A DNA stretch of 64,000 nucleotides, taken from Bacteroides sp. ET71 (GTDB lineage: Bacteria; Bacteroidota; Bacteroidia; Bacteroidales; Bacteroidaceae). The translations under genes were made by a program, and so were the position numbers. Shown one piece after another: positions 27,365-36,166 of this stretch (the first letter of the stretch is position 1; each line of letters opens with the position of its first letter). The notes below the pieces were generated by a model, which did no database searches, was not told where the DNA came from, and was given only the letters and a program-made list of their open reading frames with translations. The stretch is from positions 62,001 to 126,000 of the forward strand of contig NZ_JAMBLS010000003.1 of NCBI RefSeq assembly GCF_023336905.1. The letters run 5' to 3'.

Positions 27365-27427
27365 GTTCATAATGGTTCATATCTATTTATTTAACAGTCG
27401 TCGGACAGAGCACGGAGAAAGAAAACG

Positions 27428-27436
27428 TATCTTTGC
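27428..27436 (+). promoter_or_regulatory. -7 promoter element of the UDG-like gene
   Basis: TATCTTTGC matches TAnnTTTG and lies 35 bases before the ATG at 27472. No clear -33 TTG. Confidence 0.5.
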
Positions 27437-27471
27437 CGGAAACAACCGGTAAACCCTAAAACATCAGACAC

Positions 27472-28251
27472 ATGAAACAGCACCATCCCTCCCCCGCCGC
27501 CGAAGCACTCTGCCGCGCCCAACGGCAACTCATCGACGAAATCTACGCCCACGCCCGACGCCTGGGCCTGTCCAACGACAACCTGTGGCCCATCCCCGAC
27601 GGCATCTACGTGCCAGAACCCAAAGCCGGAACCGAAGCCGCCGACCTCTCCACCCTCGAAGCCTACCTGAGCGGCACGCGCGTGATGTGGGTCTTGAAAG
27701 AACCCTACGACGAAACAGAAGGCGGCACCCCCTCGGGCGGAGGCTGGAACATGTTCGAAGCCTTCGACAACGGCAACGCCTGGGCCAACCGCACATGGCA
27801 GTCCATCATCTACGCCATGCACGGCCTGTTCGCCGGAAAACACTGGCAGGAAATGGATTGGATTCGGGACGACAAGCAGATGGCACAAGTATTGAAAAGG
27901 ATAGCCTACATCAACGTCAGCAAGATGCCGGCACTGACGCAGACAGACGACGGACAATTGCAGGAACTATACGAACGATGGCGCCCCATCCTGCTCCGGC
28001 AGATAGAAGTGTACGACCCGCAAGTCATCGTCTTCGGCAACACCTTCCGCTATTTCAAGAACGACCTGGCCCCAGGAGCCGCACAGCCCGACCAAGTGTA
28101 CGGCGACCACGCCTTCCACACCTACGTGCGCGGCGGCCGCCTGCTGATTGACGCCTACCACCCCAACCAGCGCGTGCTGCCCCGCGGAGAATATGTAGAC
28201 AGCCTCATCGACATCATCCGCAGCTACGAAACAGAAAACCTCCACCCATAA
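27472..28251 (+). CDS. uracil-DNA-glycosylase-superfamily-like protein
   Basis: A 259-residue cytoplasmic protein. Short motifs are placed as in the uracil-DNA glycosylase fold: VMWVLKEPYDE, in the position of the first active-site loop, followed by AYINVSKMPA, PQVIVFGNTF, and a late LIDAYHPNQR that resembles the H(P/S)xxR loop. The canonical catalytic GQDPY is not present, so DNA glycosylase activity is doubtful and the protein may belong to an uncharacterised branch. It is alone between its own promoter and a repeat region. Confidence 0.65.
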   Translation: MKQHHPSPAAEALCRAQRQLIDEIYAHARRLGLSNDNLWPIPDGIYVPEPKAGTEAADLSTLEAYLSGTRVMWVLKEPYDETEGGTPSGGGWNMFEAFDNGNAWANRTWQSIIYAMHGLFAGKHWQEMDWIRDDKQMAQVLKRIAYINVSKMPALTQTDDGQLQELYERWRPILLRQIEVYDPQVIVFGNTFRYFKNDLAPGAAQPDQVYGDHAFHTYVRGGRLLIDAYHPNQRVLPRGEYVDSLIDIIRSYETENLHP

Positions 28252-28270
28252 ACCACCCCGAGACAGGCAC

Positions 28271-28420
28271 TCCGCCACGGCCGTCCCTCCCCCGGACAAG
28301 AGCCGTGCCCCCTGCGGACAAGAGCCGCCCCTCCGCCGGACAAGAACCACGCCCCAAGCAACAAAGAGCCACAGAAACACATCACCAACAACGACCGCTA
28401 CGCACGCCCCAAGCAACAAA
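28271..28420 (+). repeat. 22-bp-period GC-rich intergenic repeat, cluster D
   Basis: Three clear units start at 28293, 28315 and 28337 with the core CGGACAAGAGCC (last unit CGGACAAGAACC), exactly 22 bases apart. More degenerate copies with CGCCCCAAGCAACAAAG occur at about 28353 and 28407. The cluster fills the gap after the UDG-like gene. Confidence 0.75.
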
Positions 28421-28499
28421 GTCCGCCACCCGCGCCACCGCCCGGCAGGAGACAGAAAAAACAAAGTCCGGTAATCAACGATTACCGGACTTCATCCTG

Positions 28500-28583
28500 T
28501 ACCCAGACCCGGGGTCGAACCGGGATGGAAGTGAATCCACTGGTGTTTGAGACCAGCGCGTCTACCGATTCCGCCATCTGGGC
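28500..28583 (-). tRNA. tRNA-Leu (CAA)
   Basis: An 84-base class II tRNA on the minus strand. Acceptor GCCCAGA pairs with TCTGGGT (one G-T pair), discriminator A. Anticodon stem CTGGT/ACCAG frames the loop CTCAAAC, giving anticodon CAA (complement at 28547-28549). The T loop is GGTTCGACCCC. CCA is not encoded. It reads leucine codon UUG. Confidence 0.95.
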
Positions 28584-28605
28584 AACTTGTTTTCTCAATT
28601 GCGGT

Positions 28606-28636
28606 GCAAAGATACGGCTTTTTCCGGAACCTGCAA
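28606..28636 (-). promoter_or_regulatory. promoter of tRNA-Leu
   Basis: On the minus strand, TTG (28634-28636) is followed after 19 bases by TATCTTTGC (28606-28614), a textbook Bacteroidetes promoter about 22 bases before the tRNA. Confidence 0.75.
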
Positions 28637-28741
28637 TACTTTTCCTAAAAAAAGGCGAAAAAAACAAGAAAATGAAGCACGAGAAGTCGGAAATAAGGAA
28701 ATATAATGTACTTTAGCGGAAACTTTCTAAAACTATATCGT

Positions 28742-29827
28742 ATGGCAGCTAATAAAGATAATTTTTGCGTGATTATGGGCGGAGGAATAGGAAGCCGTTT
28801 CTGGCCGTTCAGCCGCAAGACGCTACCCAAACAGTTTCTGGATTTCTTCGGGACGGGACGCTCGTTGTTGCAACAGACGTTTGACCGCTTCCGGAAGATT
28901 ATCCCGGTGGAAAACATCCTGATTGTGACGAACGCCATGTATGCCGACTTGGTGAAGGAGCAGCTTCCTGAGCTTTCGCCGGAACAAATCCTGCTGGAGC
29001 CGACGCGCCGGAACACGGCGCCGTGCATTGCGTGGGCGTCGTACCACATCAGGGCCATGCATCCGAACGCTAACATCGTGGTGGCGCCGTCGGACCATCT
29101 GATTCTGAAGGAAGGGGAGTTTCTGGATGCCATTGAGAAGGGTCTGGAGTTTGTGTCGAAGTCGGATAAGCTGCTGACGCTGGGCATCAAGCCGAACCGT
29201 CCGGAGACGGGCTATGGTTATATACAGATTGCCGAGCCGGTGGGCGAGAACTTCTACAAGGTGAAGACGTTCACGGAGAAGCCCGAACTGGAGCTGGCGA
29301 AGGTGTTCGTCGAAAGTGGTGAGTTTTACTGGAACTCGGGGTTGTTCATGTGGAACGTGAACAGCATCATCCGGGCGGGCGAGCTGCTGTTGCCCGAGCT
29401 GACGGCCAAGCTGGCGCCGGGCGAGAAGGTGTATGGGACGCCGGAGGAGCAGCAGTTTATCGAGGAGAATTTCCCGGCTTGCCCGAATGTGTCCATCGAC
29501 TTCGGGGTGATGGAGAAGGCGGACAACGTGTATGTGTCGCTGGGCGATTTCGGCTGGTCGGATCTGGGGACGTGGAGTTCGCTGTATGACCTTTCGCCGA
29601 AGGATATGAACGGCAACGTGGTGCTGAAGTGCCAGACGCTGTTGTATAACTGCCGCGACAACATTGTGACGATACCAAGCGGCAAGCTGGCTGTCATCGA
29701 CGGGCTGGAGGGTTACCTGGTGGCCGAGTCGGACAATGTGCTGCTTATCTGCAAGAAGGATGAAGAGCATGCCATCCGCAAGTATGTGAACGATACGCAG
29801 ATGAAGCTGGGCGAGGATTACATCTGA
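28742..29827 (+). CDS. manC: mannose-1-phosphate guanylyltransferase
   Basis: A 361-residue nucleotidyltransferase making GDP-mannose for glycan synthesis. The pyrophosphorylase signature GGGIGSRFWPFSRKTLPKQF opens the protein. EPTRRNTAPCIAWA, VVAPSDHLIL, PNRPETGYGYIQ, FTEKPELE and WNSGLFMW follow in the family order. It is the short form without the phosphomannose isomerase domain. The frame is open from 28706, but a TACTTTAG promoter-like element at 28709-28716 and the ATG at 28742 fix the start. It is followed by a terminator. Confidence 0.93.
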   Translation: MAANKDNFCVIMGGGIGSRFWPFSRKTLPKQFLDFFGTGRSLLQQTFDRFRKIIPVENILIVTNAMYADLVKEQLPELSPEQILLEPTRRNTAPCIAWASYHIRAMHPNANIVVAPSDHLILKEGEFLDAIEKGLEFVSKSDKLLTLGIKPNRPETGYGYIQIAEPVGENFYKVKTFTEKPELELAKVFVESGEFYWNSGLFMWNVNSIIRAGELLLPELTAKLAPGEKVYGTPEEQQFIEENFPACPNVSIDFGVMEKADNVYVSLGDFGWSDLGTWSSLYDLSPKDMNGNVVLKCQTLLYNCRDNIVTIPSGKLAVIDGLEGYLVAESDNVLLICKKDEEHAIRKYVNDTQMKLGEDYI

Positions 29828-29877
29828 TGCCGGCCGGGGCGTGTGTCCCGCCGGGGGCTTGCGCCGCTGCAAACAGG

Positions 29878-29917
29878 CAGGGCGGTTTCACCGAGGTGAA
29901 GCCGCCCTGTTCGTTTT
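29878..29917 (+). terminator. terminator of manC
   Basis: A 14-pair stem (29878-29891 with 29896-29909, one G-U pair) with a CGAG loop is followed by TTCGTTTT. It lies 50 bases after the manC stop and before the convergent HIT gene. Confidence 0.8.
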
Positions 29918-29941
29918 GCGGTGGAGGAAGCCGTCGGGTGC

Positions 29942-30331
29942 TCAGAGTTGTGCGCGGATGGCTTCGGCCACGGCGCGGAACTCTTCGTCGGTCAGTTGCA
30001 GTTTGGGGTTGGAGAAGCGCATGTCTTGCTCGCTCTGCATGGGCACGAGGTGTATGTGTGCGTGGGGCACTTCCAGTCCCAGCACGGCCATGCCTACTTT
30101 CCGGCAGGGGAAGGCGCGTCCGATGGCCAGCGCTATCTTCTTGGCGAAGACGTGCATGGCGGCCAGGTCTTCGTCGCTCAGGTCGAAGATGTAGTCCACT
30201 TCTTGTTTGGGCACGACGAGGGTGTGTCCTTTCACCAGGGGGTTGATGTCGAGGAAGGCGAAGAACTTGTCGTCTTCGGCCACTTTGTAGCAGGGTATCT
30301 CGCCTGCAATGATTCTGCTGAATATCGTCAT
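29942..30331 (-). CDS. HIT-family nucleotide hydrolase
   Basis: A 129-residue HINT-type protein that hydrolyses purine nucleotide phosphoramidates or related nucleotides. It starts MTIFSRIIAGEIPCYKV and carries DINPLVKGHTLVVPK and the histidine triad HAHIHLVP near residue 97. The 3' half of the active site is complete. The start at 30331 matches the family; an open frame to 30445 is not coding. It follows greA by 125 bases on the same strand. Confidence 0.92.
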   Translation of the reverse strand: MTIFSRIIAGEIPCYKVAEDDKFFAFLDINPLVKGHTLVVPKQEVDYIFDLSDEDLAAMHVFAKKIALAIGRAFPCRKVGMAVLGLEVPHAHIHLVPMQSEQDMRFSNPKLQLTDEEFRAVAEAIRAQL

Positions 30332-30387
30332 AGTTGCTGTATATATATAATAAGGTGTGTATGCCGTCGGGGATGCCGGGGGCAGGG

Positions 30388-30455
30388 ATGAAAAAAATGA
30401 AGAATGAGGCATCGGCCTGTGGCGCGTATGGCTGTCATTCTTCATTTTTCATCTT
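30388..30455. repeat. short inverted repeat between greA and the HIT gene
   Basis: The left arm around GAAAAAAATGAAGAATGA (30388 on) and the right arm TCATTCTTCATTTTTCAT are complementary and separated by about 25 bases. The same AAATGAAGAATGA-type sequence forms the inverted pair that frames the 132-bp repeats at 57.9-58.5 kb. Confidence 0.5.
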
Positions 30456-30456
30456 G

Positions 30457-30921
30457 TTAGAAAGATATGCTTAGGATTTCGAGTTTAATCATGCCCTGGG
30501 GGACTTTGATTTCGACCACGTCGCCGGCTTTCTTGCCCAGCAGTCCTTGTGCGATGGGGGTGTTGACCGAGATTTTGCCTTCTTTCAGGTTGGCTTCGCT
30601 TTCGGAGACGATGGTGTAGGTCATCTTGGCTCCGTTCTTCACGTTTTTCAGTTCCACCTTGTTCAGAATCTGCACGGTGTCGGTCTTCAGCTTGGACTCG
30701 TCGATGATTTTGGCATCGGCAATCGTGGCTTTCAGCTTCGCTATCTTTGCCTCGAGCATGCCTTGTGCTTCTTTGGCGGCATCGTATTCGGCGTTTTCAG
30801 ACAGGTCGCCTTTGTCGCGCGCCTCGGCGATGGCGGCTATTACTTTGGGGCGTTCCACCGCCTCCAAGTGCTTTAATTCGGCCAGCAGTTTGTTGTAGCC
30901 TTCTTCTGACATATAAGCCAT
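30457..30921 (-). CDS. greA: transcription elongation factor GreA
   Basis: A 154-residue factor that rescues backtracked RNA polymerase by stimulating transcript cleavage. The N-terminal coiled coil carries the acidic tip in GDLSENAEYDAAKE, and the C-terminal FKBP-like domain ends in VEIKVPQGMIKLEILSI. Unusually for this phylum, a full Shine-Dalgarno sequence AGGAGG (complement at 30930-30935) lies 8 bases before the ATG. Confidence 0.95.
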   Translation of the reverse strand: MAYMSEEGYNKLLAELKHLEAVERPKVIAAIAEARDKGDLSENAEYDAAKEAQGMLEAKIAKLKATIADAKIIDESKLKTDTVQILNKVELKNVKNGAKMTYTIVSESEANLKEGKISVNTPIAQGLLGKKAGDVVEIKVPQGMIKLEILSISF

Positions 30922-30929
30922 AGTTTGTT

Positions 30930-30935
30930 CCTCCT
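30930..30935 (-). promoter_or_regulatory. strong Shine-Dalgarno sequence of greA
   Basis: AGGAGG on the minus strand, 8 bases before the greA ATG. Most genes in this window have no such site. Confidence 0.7.
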
Positions 30936-30983
30936 GATAGTTTTTTGTTTTTAATGTTCTTTACGGTAGTTTCTTATATAAAC

Positions 30984-31025
30984 AAAAAAGAATCCCGGCA
31001 TGAGTGTCATGCCGGAACCCTCTTT
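30984..31025 (-). terminator. terminator after the TlpA-like lipoprotein gene
   Basis: The arms CCGGCATGA and TCATGCCGG around a 3-base loop are flanked by AAAAAAGAAT on one side and CTCTTTT on the other. On the minus strand the stem is followed by TTCTTTTTTG. It separates the upstream lipoprotein gene from greA. Confidence 0.75.
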
Positions 31026-31125
31026 TGTATTTCGGGGGCAAAGATAGGCTTTTATAGGATATGTGTCAAGCAAAAAACGATGCTTTGTGACATATTAAGC
31101 ATTTTTTACGCCCGCCGGACGGTTG

Positions 31126-32286
31126 TCAGAGCAGTTTCTGCACTTCTTCTTCCAGGTTCTTGATGGCTTCGCCGCGCAGGCTGAGGTCGTTGTTGCGGTT
31201 GACGAGGAAGAGTGTGGGCAGGTTCTGCACGTTGTAGGCCGAGGCGTAGGCCGAGTAGACGCCTTGCGGGTCGCGCACGCAAATCCAGGGCAGGTTGTCG
31301 GCCGTGGTTTTCCAGAAGTGCTCGTCGGCGTCCAGCGACACTTGAAAAATCTGGAGGCCGCGGGCTGCGTACTTGTCGTAGAGGTCGCGCAGCATGTAGT
31401 TGTGCGCGGCCGATGCGGCGCTCTGGTAGATGGTGAAGTCCAGGATGACCACCTTGCCCTTCAGGTCGGTCAGGCGGTGCGTGTTGCCTTGCAGGTCGCG
31501 CAGGCTGACGTCGATGACGCCCGTCTCTTCCACCTGAATCTGCGTGGTGTCGGCCTGGGCCGTGCGGTGCGGCGTGCGCGTATTCTTCATGCCTTTGATG
31601 ACGATGTTGTAGAGGTTGCGCGAGCGGTCGGCATGCGGGTAACGGTTGTTCAGGCTGGTGGCCACGGCGGCAAAGCAGCGCACGTCTTGCTTGCTGTTCA
31701 GGGGGTCGAAGATGAGGTAGCCGTTCAGCTTCTGGAAGAGGGCGAAGTAGGCAGCCGTCGTGTTCGGAGCCGCGTAGATGTAGCGGGTGCTCACCTCCGA
31801 CTTATAGTTCTGCATCCAGCGCGACAGGCTGTCCTGGAAGTCGTCCACACCGATGGCGTGCGCCTGCATGGACTCGGTCAGGCGGTTGACGCGCTCCTGC
31901 AAGCCGGCCTGCATCAAGGTGAGTTGCTTGATTTTCTCGCAATTGTCCGAGCCTTCCACGGTGTAGGCCGTGGCAAAGCCATCGTAGGGTGCTCGCACGG
32001 TGATGGTCTCCGTAGAGTCGACCGACAGGTTAATCACTTTGTCCTCCACCCGCAGGCGGTAGAACTCGGGCGAGGCAGGGCGGTCGGCCTTGAAATCGAA
32101 AGCACCGTCCGCCTTCAGCTTCACCGAGTCCAGGGGCACGATGCCGGTCAGGGCCGAAGCCTCCAGATAAAGGGTCTTGCCCTCGGCGCCGGTCACCTCG
32201 CCCGCCACCTCAAACCGCGGCCCGGTGCTGCACGCGGCCATCACGACGGCCACGGCCGACATGACAAAAACATTCTTCTTATTCAT
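31126..32286 (-). CDS. TlpA-like lipoprotein lacking the catalytic cysteines
   Basis: A 386-residue lipoprotein with lipobox VVMAAC. An N-terminal DUF4369-like domain (FEVAGEVTGAEGKTLYLE) is followed by a helical middle and a C-terminal AhpC/TSA-thioredoxin fold (VSLRDLQGNTHRLTDLKGKVVILDFT ... NLPTLFLVNRN, read in pieces). The place where the CXXC motif should stand reads FTIYQSAASAAHN, with no cysteine, so it cannot work as a classical disulfide reductase; it may be structural or chaperone-like. The start at 32286 gives the best lipoprotein signal. Promoter and terminator show a single-gene unit. Confidence 0.82.
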   Translation of the reverse strand: MNKKNVFVMSAVAVVMAACSTGPRFEVAGEVTGAEGKTLYLEASALTGIVPLDSVKLKADGAFDFKADRPASPEFYRLRVEDKVINLSVDSTETITVRAPYDGFATAYTVEGSDNCEKIKQLTLMQAGLQERVNRLTESMQAHAIGVDDFQDSLSRWMQNYKSEVSTRYIYAAPNTTAAYFALFQKLNGYLIFDPLNSKQDVRCFAAVATSLNNRYPHADRSRNLYNIVIKGMKNTRTPHRTAQADTTQIQVEETGVIDVSLRDLQGNTHRLTDLKGKVVILDFTIYQSAASAAHNYMLRDLYDKYAARGLQIFQVSLDADEHFWKTTADNLPWICVRDPQGVYSAYASAYNVQNLPTLFLVNRNNDLSLRGEAIKNLEEEVQKLL

Positions 32287-32320
32287 TACACAATTCATTA
32301 TGATTCATCGTTTCCTGCGC

Positions 32321-32430
32321 CAGCCCGGCCCCCTGCCCACTGTCCGGCAGAAGCGCGGCCCCTGCCCGCAACAGGCACGGCCCGTGCGCGCACGAAGCAA
32401 ACCGCCCGCGCACGACAACGGCTGACAGGC
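32321..32430 (+). repeat. 22-bp-period GC-rich intergenic repeat, cluster E
   Basis: Units start at 32343, 32365, 32387 and 32409, each 22 bases apart, with degenerate cores TCCGGCAGAAGCG, CCCGCAACAGGC, CGCGCACGAAGC and CGCACGACAACG. The cluster lies in the probable leader of the minus-strand lipoprotein gene yet keeps the same orientation as the other clusters. Confidence 0.65.
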
Positions 32431-32431
32431 T

Positions 32432-32440
32432 GCAAAGATA
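32432..32440 (-). promoter_or_regulatory. -7 promoter element of the TlpA-like lipoprotein gene
   Basis: On the minus strand this reads TATCTTTGC, a match to TAnnTTTG. The resulting leader of about 140 nt would contain the cluster E repeats. Confidence 0.5.
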
Positions 32441-32556
32441 CGTTTTTTCACATTCAATCAAAGCATTTCCCCCCTTCTTGCGCCAATTATTAATGAAAAA
32501 TCACGCATTTATAAACTTTTAATCGCTCTCTCCTTCCCCCGCCCGATAATAATATG

Positions 32557-32565
32557 TATCTTTGC
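32557..32565 (+). promoter_or_regulatory. -7 promoter element of pnp
   Basis: TATCTTTGC matches TAnnTTTG and lies 37 bases before the pnp ATG. Confidence 0.6.
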
Positions 32566-32602
32566 ACGATTTTTTTAGAGAAACAGAAACAAAAATTTTT
32601 TT

Positions 32603-34768
32603 ATGATTAACCCCATTGTTAAGACAATCGAGCTGGCCGATGGCAGAACCATCACACTCGAGACGGGAAAGCTGGCAAAACAGGCAGACGGTGCTGTGAT
32701 GCTGCGCATGGGCAACACCATGCTGCTGGCGACTGTTTGTGCCGCAAAAGATGCAGTTCCCGGAACAGACTTCATGCCGCTGCAGGTAGAGTATAAAGAA
32801 AAGTATTCGGCGTTCGGACGCTTCCCAGGCGGCTTCACCAAGCGCGAAGGCCGCGCCTCGGACTACGAAATCCTGACCTGCCGACTGGTAGACCGCGCCC
32901 TGCGCCCCCTCTTCCCCGACAATTTCCACGCTGAAGTATACGTAAACATCATCCTCTTCTCCGCCGACGGCGTAGACATGCCCGACGCCCTGGCCGGACT
33001 GGCCGCATCGGCAGCCCTGGCCGTGAGCGACATACCTTTCGGCGGACCCATTGCCGAAGTGCGCGTGGCACGCATCGACGGACAGTTCGTCATCAACCCC
33101 ACCTTCGAGCAACTGGAGAAGGCCGACATGGACCTCATGGTCGGAGCCACCTACGAAAACATCATGATGGTCGAAGGCGAGATGAAGGAAGTCTCCGAGC
33201 AAGACCTGCTCGCCGCCCTGAAAGCCGCACACGAAGCCATCAAACCCATGTGTAAGGCACAGATGGAACTGGCCGAAGAAGTCGGCTCCACCGTCAAGCG
33301 CGAATACAACCACGAGGTGAACGACGAAGACCTCCGCAAAGCCGTGCACGACGCATGCTACGAAAAGGCCTACGCCATCGCAGCCAGCGGCAACCGCAAC
33401 AAACACGAACGCCAGGACGCCTTCGACGCCATCTGCGACGAATTTAAGGCACAGTTCACCGAAGAAGAACTCGAAGAAAAAGCCCCCCTCATCGACCGCT
33501 ACTACCATGACGTCGAAAAGGAGGCTATGCGCCGCTGCATCCTCGACGAAGGCAAACGACTCGACGGCCGCCAGACCACCGAAATCCGCCCCATCTGGTG
33601 CGAAGTATCCCCCCTGCCCGGCCCCCACGGTTCGGCCATCTTCACTCGCGGCGAAACGCAGGCCCTGGCCACCGTCACCCTCGGCACGAAGGACGACGAG
33701 AAGATTGTCGACGACGTCCTGAACCAAGGCAAGGAGCGCTTCCTCCTCCATTATAACTTTCCCCCCTTCTCCACCGGCGAAGCCAAAGCGCAACGTGGCG
33801 TAGGCCGCCGCGAGATAGGACACGGACACCTGGCCTGGCGCGCCCTGAAGGGACAGATTCCCGAAGGATATCCCTACGTCGTGCGCGTCATGTCCGACAT
33901 CCTCGAGTCCAACGGCTCCTCCTCCATGGCTACCGTCTGCGCCGGCACACTCGCGCTGATGGACGCCGGAGTCCAGATTAAGAACCCCGTGTCCGGCATC
34001 GCCATGGGTCTGATTAAGAACCCGGGCGAGGAAAAATACGCCGTTCTCTCCGACATTCTGGGCGACGAAGACCACTTGGGCGACATGGACTTCAAGGTGA
34101 CCGGTACGAAAAACGGCATCACCGCGACACAGATGGATATCAAGGTCGACGGGCTCTCCTACGACATCCTCGAGAAAGCCCTGCTCCAAGCCAAAGAAGG
34201 CCGCGAATACATCCTGGGCAAACTGACCGAATGTATCGCCGAACCGCGCGCCGACCTGAAGCCGCACGCTCCGCGCATCGAAACGATGACCATCCCCAAA
34301 GAGTTCATCGGCGCCGTCATTGGCCCGGGCGGAAAAATCATCCAAGGCATGGAAGAAGAGACCGGTGCCATCATCAACATTGAAGAAGTGGGCAACGAAG
34401 GCATCATCGAAATAGCCGGAACGAACAAGAAGTGCATTGACGACGCCATGCGCATGATTAAGGCCATCGTCGCCATCCCCGAAGTAGGCGAAGTCTACCA
34501 CGGAAAGATTCGCTCCATCATGCCTTACGGCGCCTTTGTCGAGTTCTTGCCAGGAAAGGACGGCCTCTTGCACATCTCCGAGTTCGACTGGAAGCGCCTC
34601 GAGACCGTCGAAGAAGCCGGCTGGAAAGAAGGCGACGAAATCGACGTCAAGCTGCTGGAAATCGACCCGAAGACAGGCAAATTCAAACTGTCGCACAAGG
34701 TACTGCTGCCCAAGCCCGAGGGCTACACCGAAAAGCCCGAACGCAAAGGACGCCACGAGAAAAAGTAA
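32603..34768 (+). CDS. pnp: polyribonucleotide nucleotidyltransferase (PNPase)
   Basis: A 721-residue phosphorolytic 3'-5' exoribonuclease. Two RNase PH-like core domains (first with [20 protein letters not shown], second with [12 protein letters not shown]-type sequence near residue 440) are separated by a helical domain. They are followed by a KH domain ([20 protein letters not shown]; about residues 560-615) and an S1 domain ([20 protein letters not shown]; about 629-703). The length is normal. It has its own promoter and a strong terminator. Confidence 0.97.
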   Translation: MINPIVKTIELADGRTITLETGKLAKQADGAVMLRMGNTMLLATVCAAKDAVPGTDFMPLQVEYKEKYSAFGRFPGGFTKREGRASDYEILTCRLVDRALRPLFPDNFHAEVYVNIILFSADGVDMPDALAGLAASAALAVSDIPFGGPIAEVRVARIDGQFVINPTFEQLEKADMDLMVGATYENIMMVEGEMKEVSEQDLLAALKAAHEAIKPMCKAQMELAEEVGSTVKREYNHEVNDEDLRKAVHDACYEKAYAIAASGNRNKHERQDAFDAICDEFKAQFTEEELEEKAPLIDRYYHDVEKEAMRRCILDEGKRLDGRQTTEIRPIWCEVSPLPGPHGSAIFTRGETQALATVTLGTKDDEKIVDDVLNQGKERFLLHYNFPPFSTGEAKAQRGVGRREIGHGHLAWRALKGQIPEGYPYVVRVMSDILESNGSSSMATVCAGTLALMDAGVQIKNPVSGIAMGLIKNPGEEKYAVLSDILGDEDHLGDMDFKVTGTKNGITATQMDIKVDGLSYDILEKALLQAKEGREYILGKLTECIAEPRADLKPHAPRIETMTIPKEFIGAVIGPGGKIIQGMEEETGAIINIEEVGNEGIIEIAGTNKKCIDDAMRMIKAIVAIPEVGEVYHGKIRSIMPYGAFVEFLPGKDGLLHISEFDWKRLETVEEAGWKEGDEIDVKLLEIDPKTGKFKLSHKVLLPKPEGYTEKPERKGRHEKK

Positions 34769-34795
34769 ACGTCCCGCAGCGAAACATATCACACC

Positions 34796-34835
34796 GAGCC
34801 GCCTCCCCCAACCGGGAGGCGGCTCTTTTCTTTTA
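34796..34835 (+). terminator. terminator of pnp
   Basis: A perfect 12-pair stem, GAGCCGCCTCCC with GGGAGGCGGCTC around a 6-base loop, followed by TTTTCTTTT, 27 bases after the stop codon. Confidence 0.93.
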
Positions 34836-34983
34836 AGTTAATATTTTGTTAAAAAAGAGGCCCCAGTGGAAGCGGCAAACAACTTTTTCCGTAATTTTAA
34901 AGGACAAATAACACGGCGAAAAGCCCCGGAATGTCACATAGACACGGCAACCGACCGCTTAACGCCCTATTTCACATCCTAAC

Positions 34984-36120
34984 ATGAAAAAGATACTCTT
35001 TTCCCTCATCCTGCCGCTCGCCTTCCTGCACGCGACGGCGCAACAAGTAGAATACCAGACATTCATCTACACCGACGACGACCTGGCCCAAGAGATAGCC
35101 CGGCAATACGAAGAAGAAAACACCCGGGGCTACCTGGGCGACCTGTTCAACGCCAGCAAAGAGTCGGCCAAAGGCATCGCCTCGGGCTACGTCACCTCCT
35201 TCATCGACCTGGGCGTCAACGCCATTGCCTCGCTCGTCACCCGCAACGCACGACAGAAAGAAGAGTGGGAAAAGACGGTGCAGGCCGAAAACCAGTATCA
35301 GACCACCATCAGTACGGTGTCCGAACTGAACGACTTCTACAAAGAGACCTCTTTCGAAGGAGCCATGGACCCAAAGGGTATGCGCTTTGACGGCATCGGG
35401 TGCTTGCGGAAGGAGGGCCGTGATACTGCGTTCTACCTCTCTTGCCATATAGACCGGTCGAAAATCAGCCGCATCATCAAGCACTCCAAGTTCGAGCTGG
35501 TGCTCGACACCCTGATTGTCAGTCCGCTGCACTCCAACCTGCCCAACACGCCGCTGGACCTCCCCTTCTCGTTTGACGAACGGAAGAATTTCACCCTCAG
35601 CATGAACATCCGGCTCATCTCGTCATGGATGAACGAGGTTGTCCAACTGCAGAAAGACCAGGAACTCGGCGCGTTCACCATCACCATCCCCGTCAGCCCC
35701 GAACAGTTGGACAAACGGGGCTACCTGCGCTACGTCCGTGCCGAGGGCGAAACCCCTCGCTACGAAGTGGTGGGCGAAAGCTTCATCGTGCCCCGCTCGT
35801 TCATGGGCTACCGCGACGAGAACGACCAGTACCGCAGCAGTTGGGGCACGGGCGAGTACAAGCTCGACATCGAACTGCGCGAAACGTGCGACGTCACCGA
35901 CCAATACCGCACCAACTGGAAGCAAGACCGCAAGCGCCGCAAGAAGATGCAGCCCAAGGAAGGTTTACTGAACACGACGTGGCAGGTCATCTCCAGCCAG
36001 AAATGGGACGAGCTGACCCGCTCGTGGGTCATCACCACCCTGCAAGCACCCGCCGGCATCATCACGCAGGACGTCATCGACAAGCTGGGGCTGGAGCCCG
36101 AGGCTGCGCCCGGCCGGTGA
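34984..36120 (+). CDS. uncharacterised secreted protein, first gene of the CHAT cassette
   Basis: A 378-residue protein with a signal peptide (MKKILFSLILPLAFLHATAQ). The N-terminal third contains a small-residue-rich helix (KGIASGYVTSFIDLGVNAIA), which might insert in a membrane. The rest is mixed beta/alpha with DRSKISRIIKHSKFELVLDT and GEYKLDIELRETCDV. I recognise no family. It lies 46 bases before the lipoprotein gene and in the same orientation as the CHAT gene, so it is probably cotranscribed. The 215-base gap upstream holds the pnp terminator and AT-rich sequence but no clear promoter. Confidence 0.7.
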   Translation: MKKILFSLILPLAFLHATAQQVEYQTFIYTDDDLAQEIARQYEEENTRGYLGDLFNASKESAKGIASGYVTSFIDLGVNAIASLVTRNARQKEEWEKTVQAENQYQTTISTVSELNDFYKETSFEGAMDPKGMRFDGIGCLRKEGRDTAFYLSCHIDRSKISRIIKHSKFELVLDTLIVSPLHSNLPNTPLDLPFSFDERKNFTLSMNIRLISSWMNEVVQLQKDQELGAFTITIPVSPEQLDKRGYLRYVRAEGETPRYEVVGESFIVPRSFMGYRDENDQYRSSWGTGEYKLDIELRETCDVTDQYRTNWKQDRKRRKKMQPKEGLLNTTWQVISSQKWDELTRSWVITTLQAPAGIITQDVIDKLGLEPEAAPGR

Positions 36121-36166
36121 CAACCACACTTCATAAAGAATCATCAAACCTACATTTTATAAATAT

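Noticed and set aside
32519-34792. 757-codon open frame on the minus strand opposite pnp
   Set aside because: It mirrors a perfectly conserved pnp gene; its product is low-complexity (rich in V, G, F, D) as expected from antisense reading of GC-rich coding DNA, and it has no motifs or promoter.
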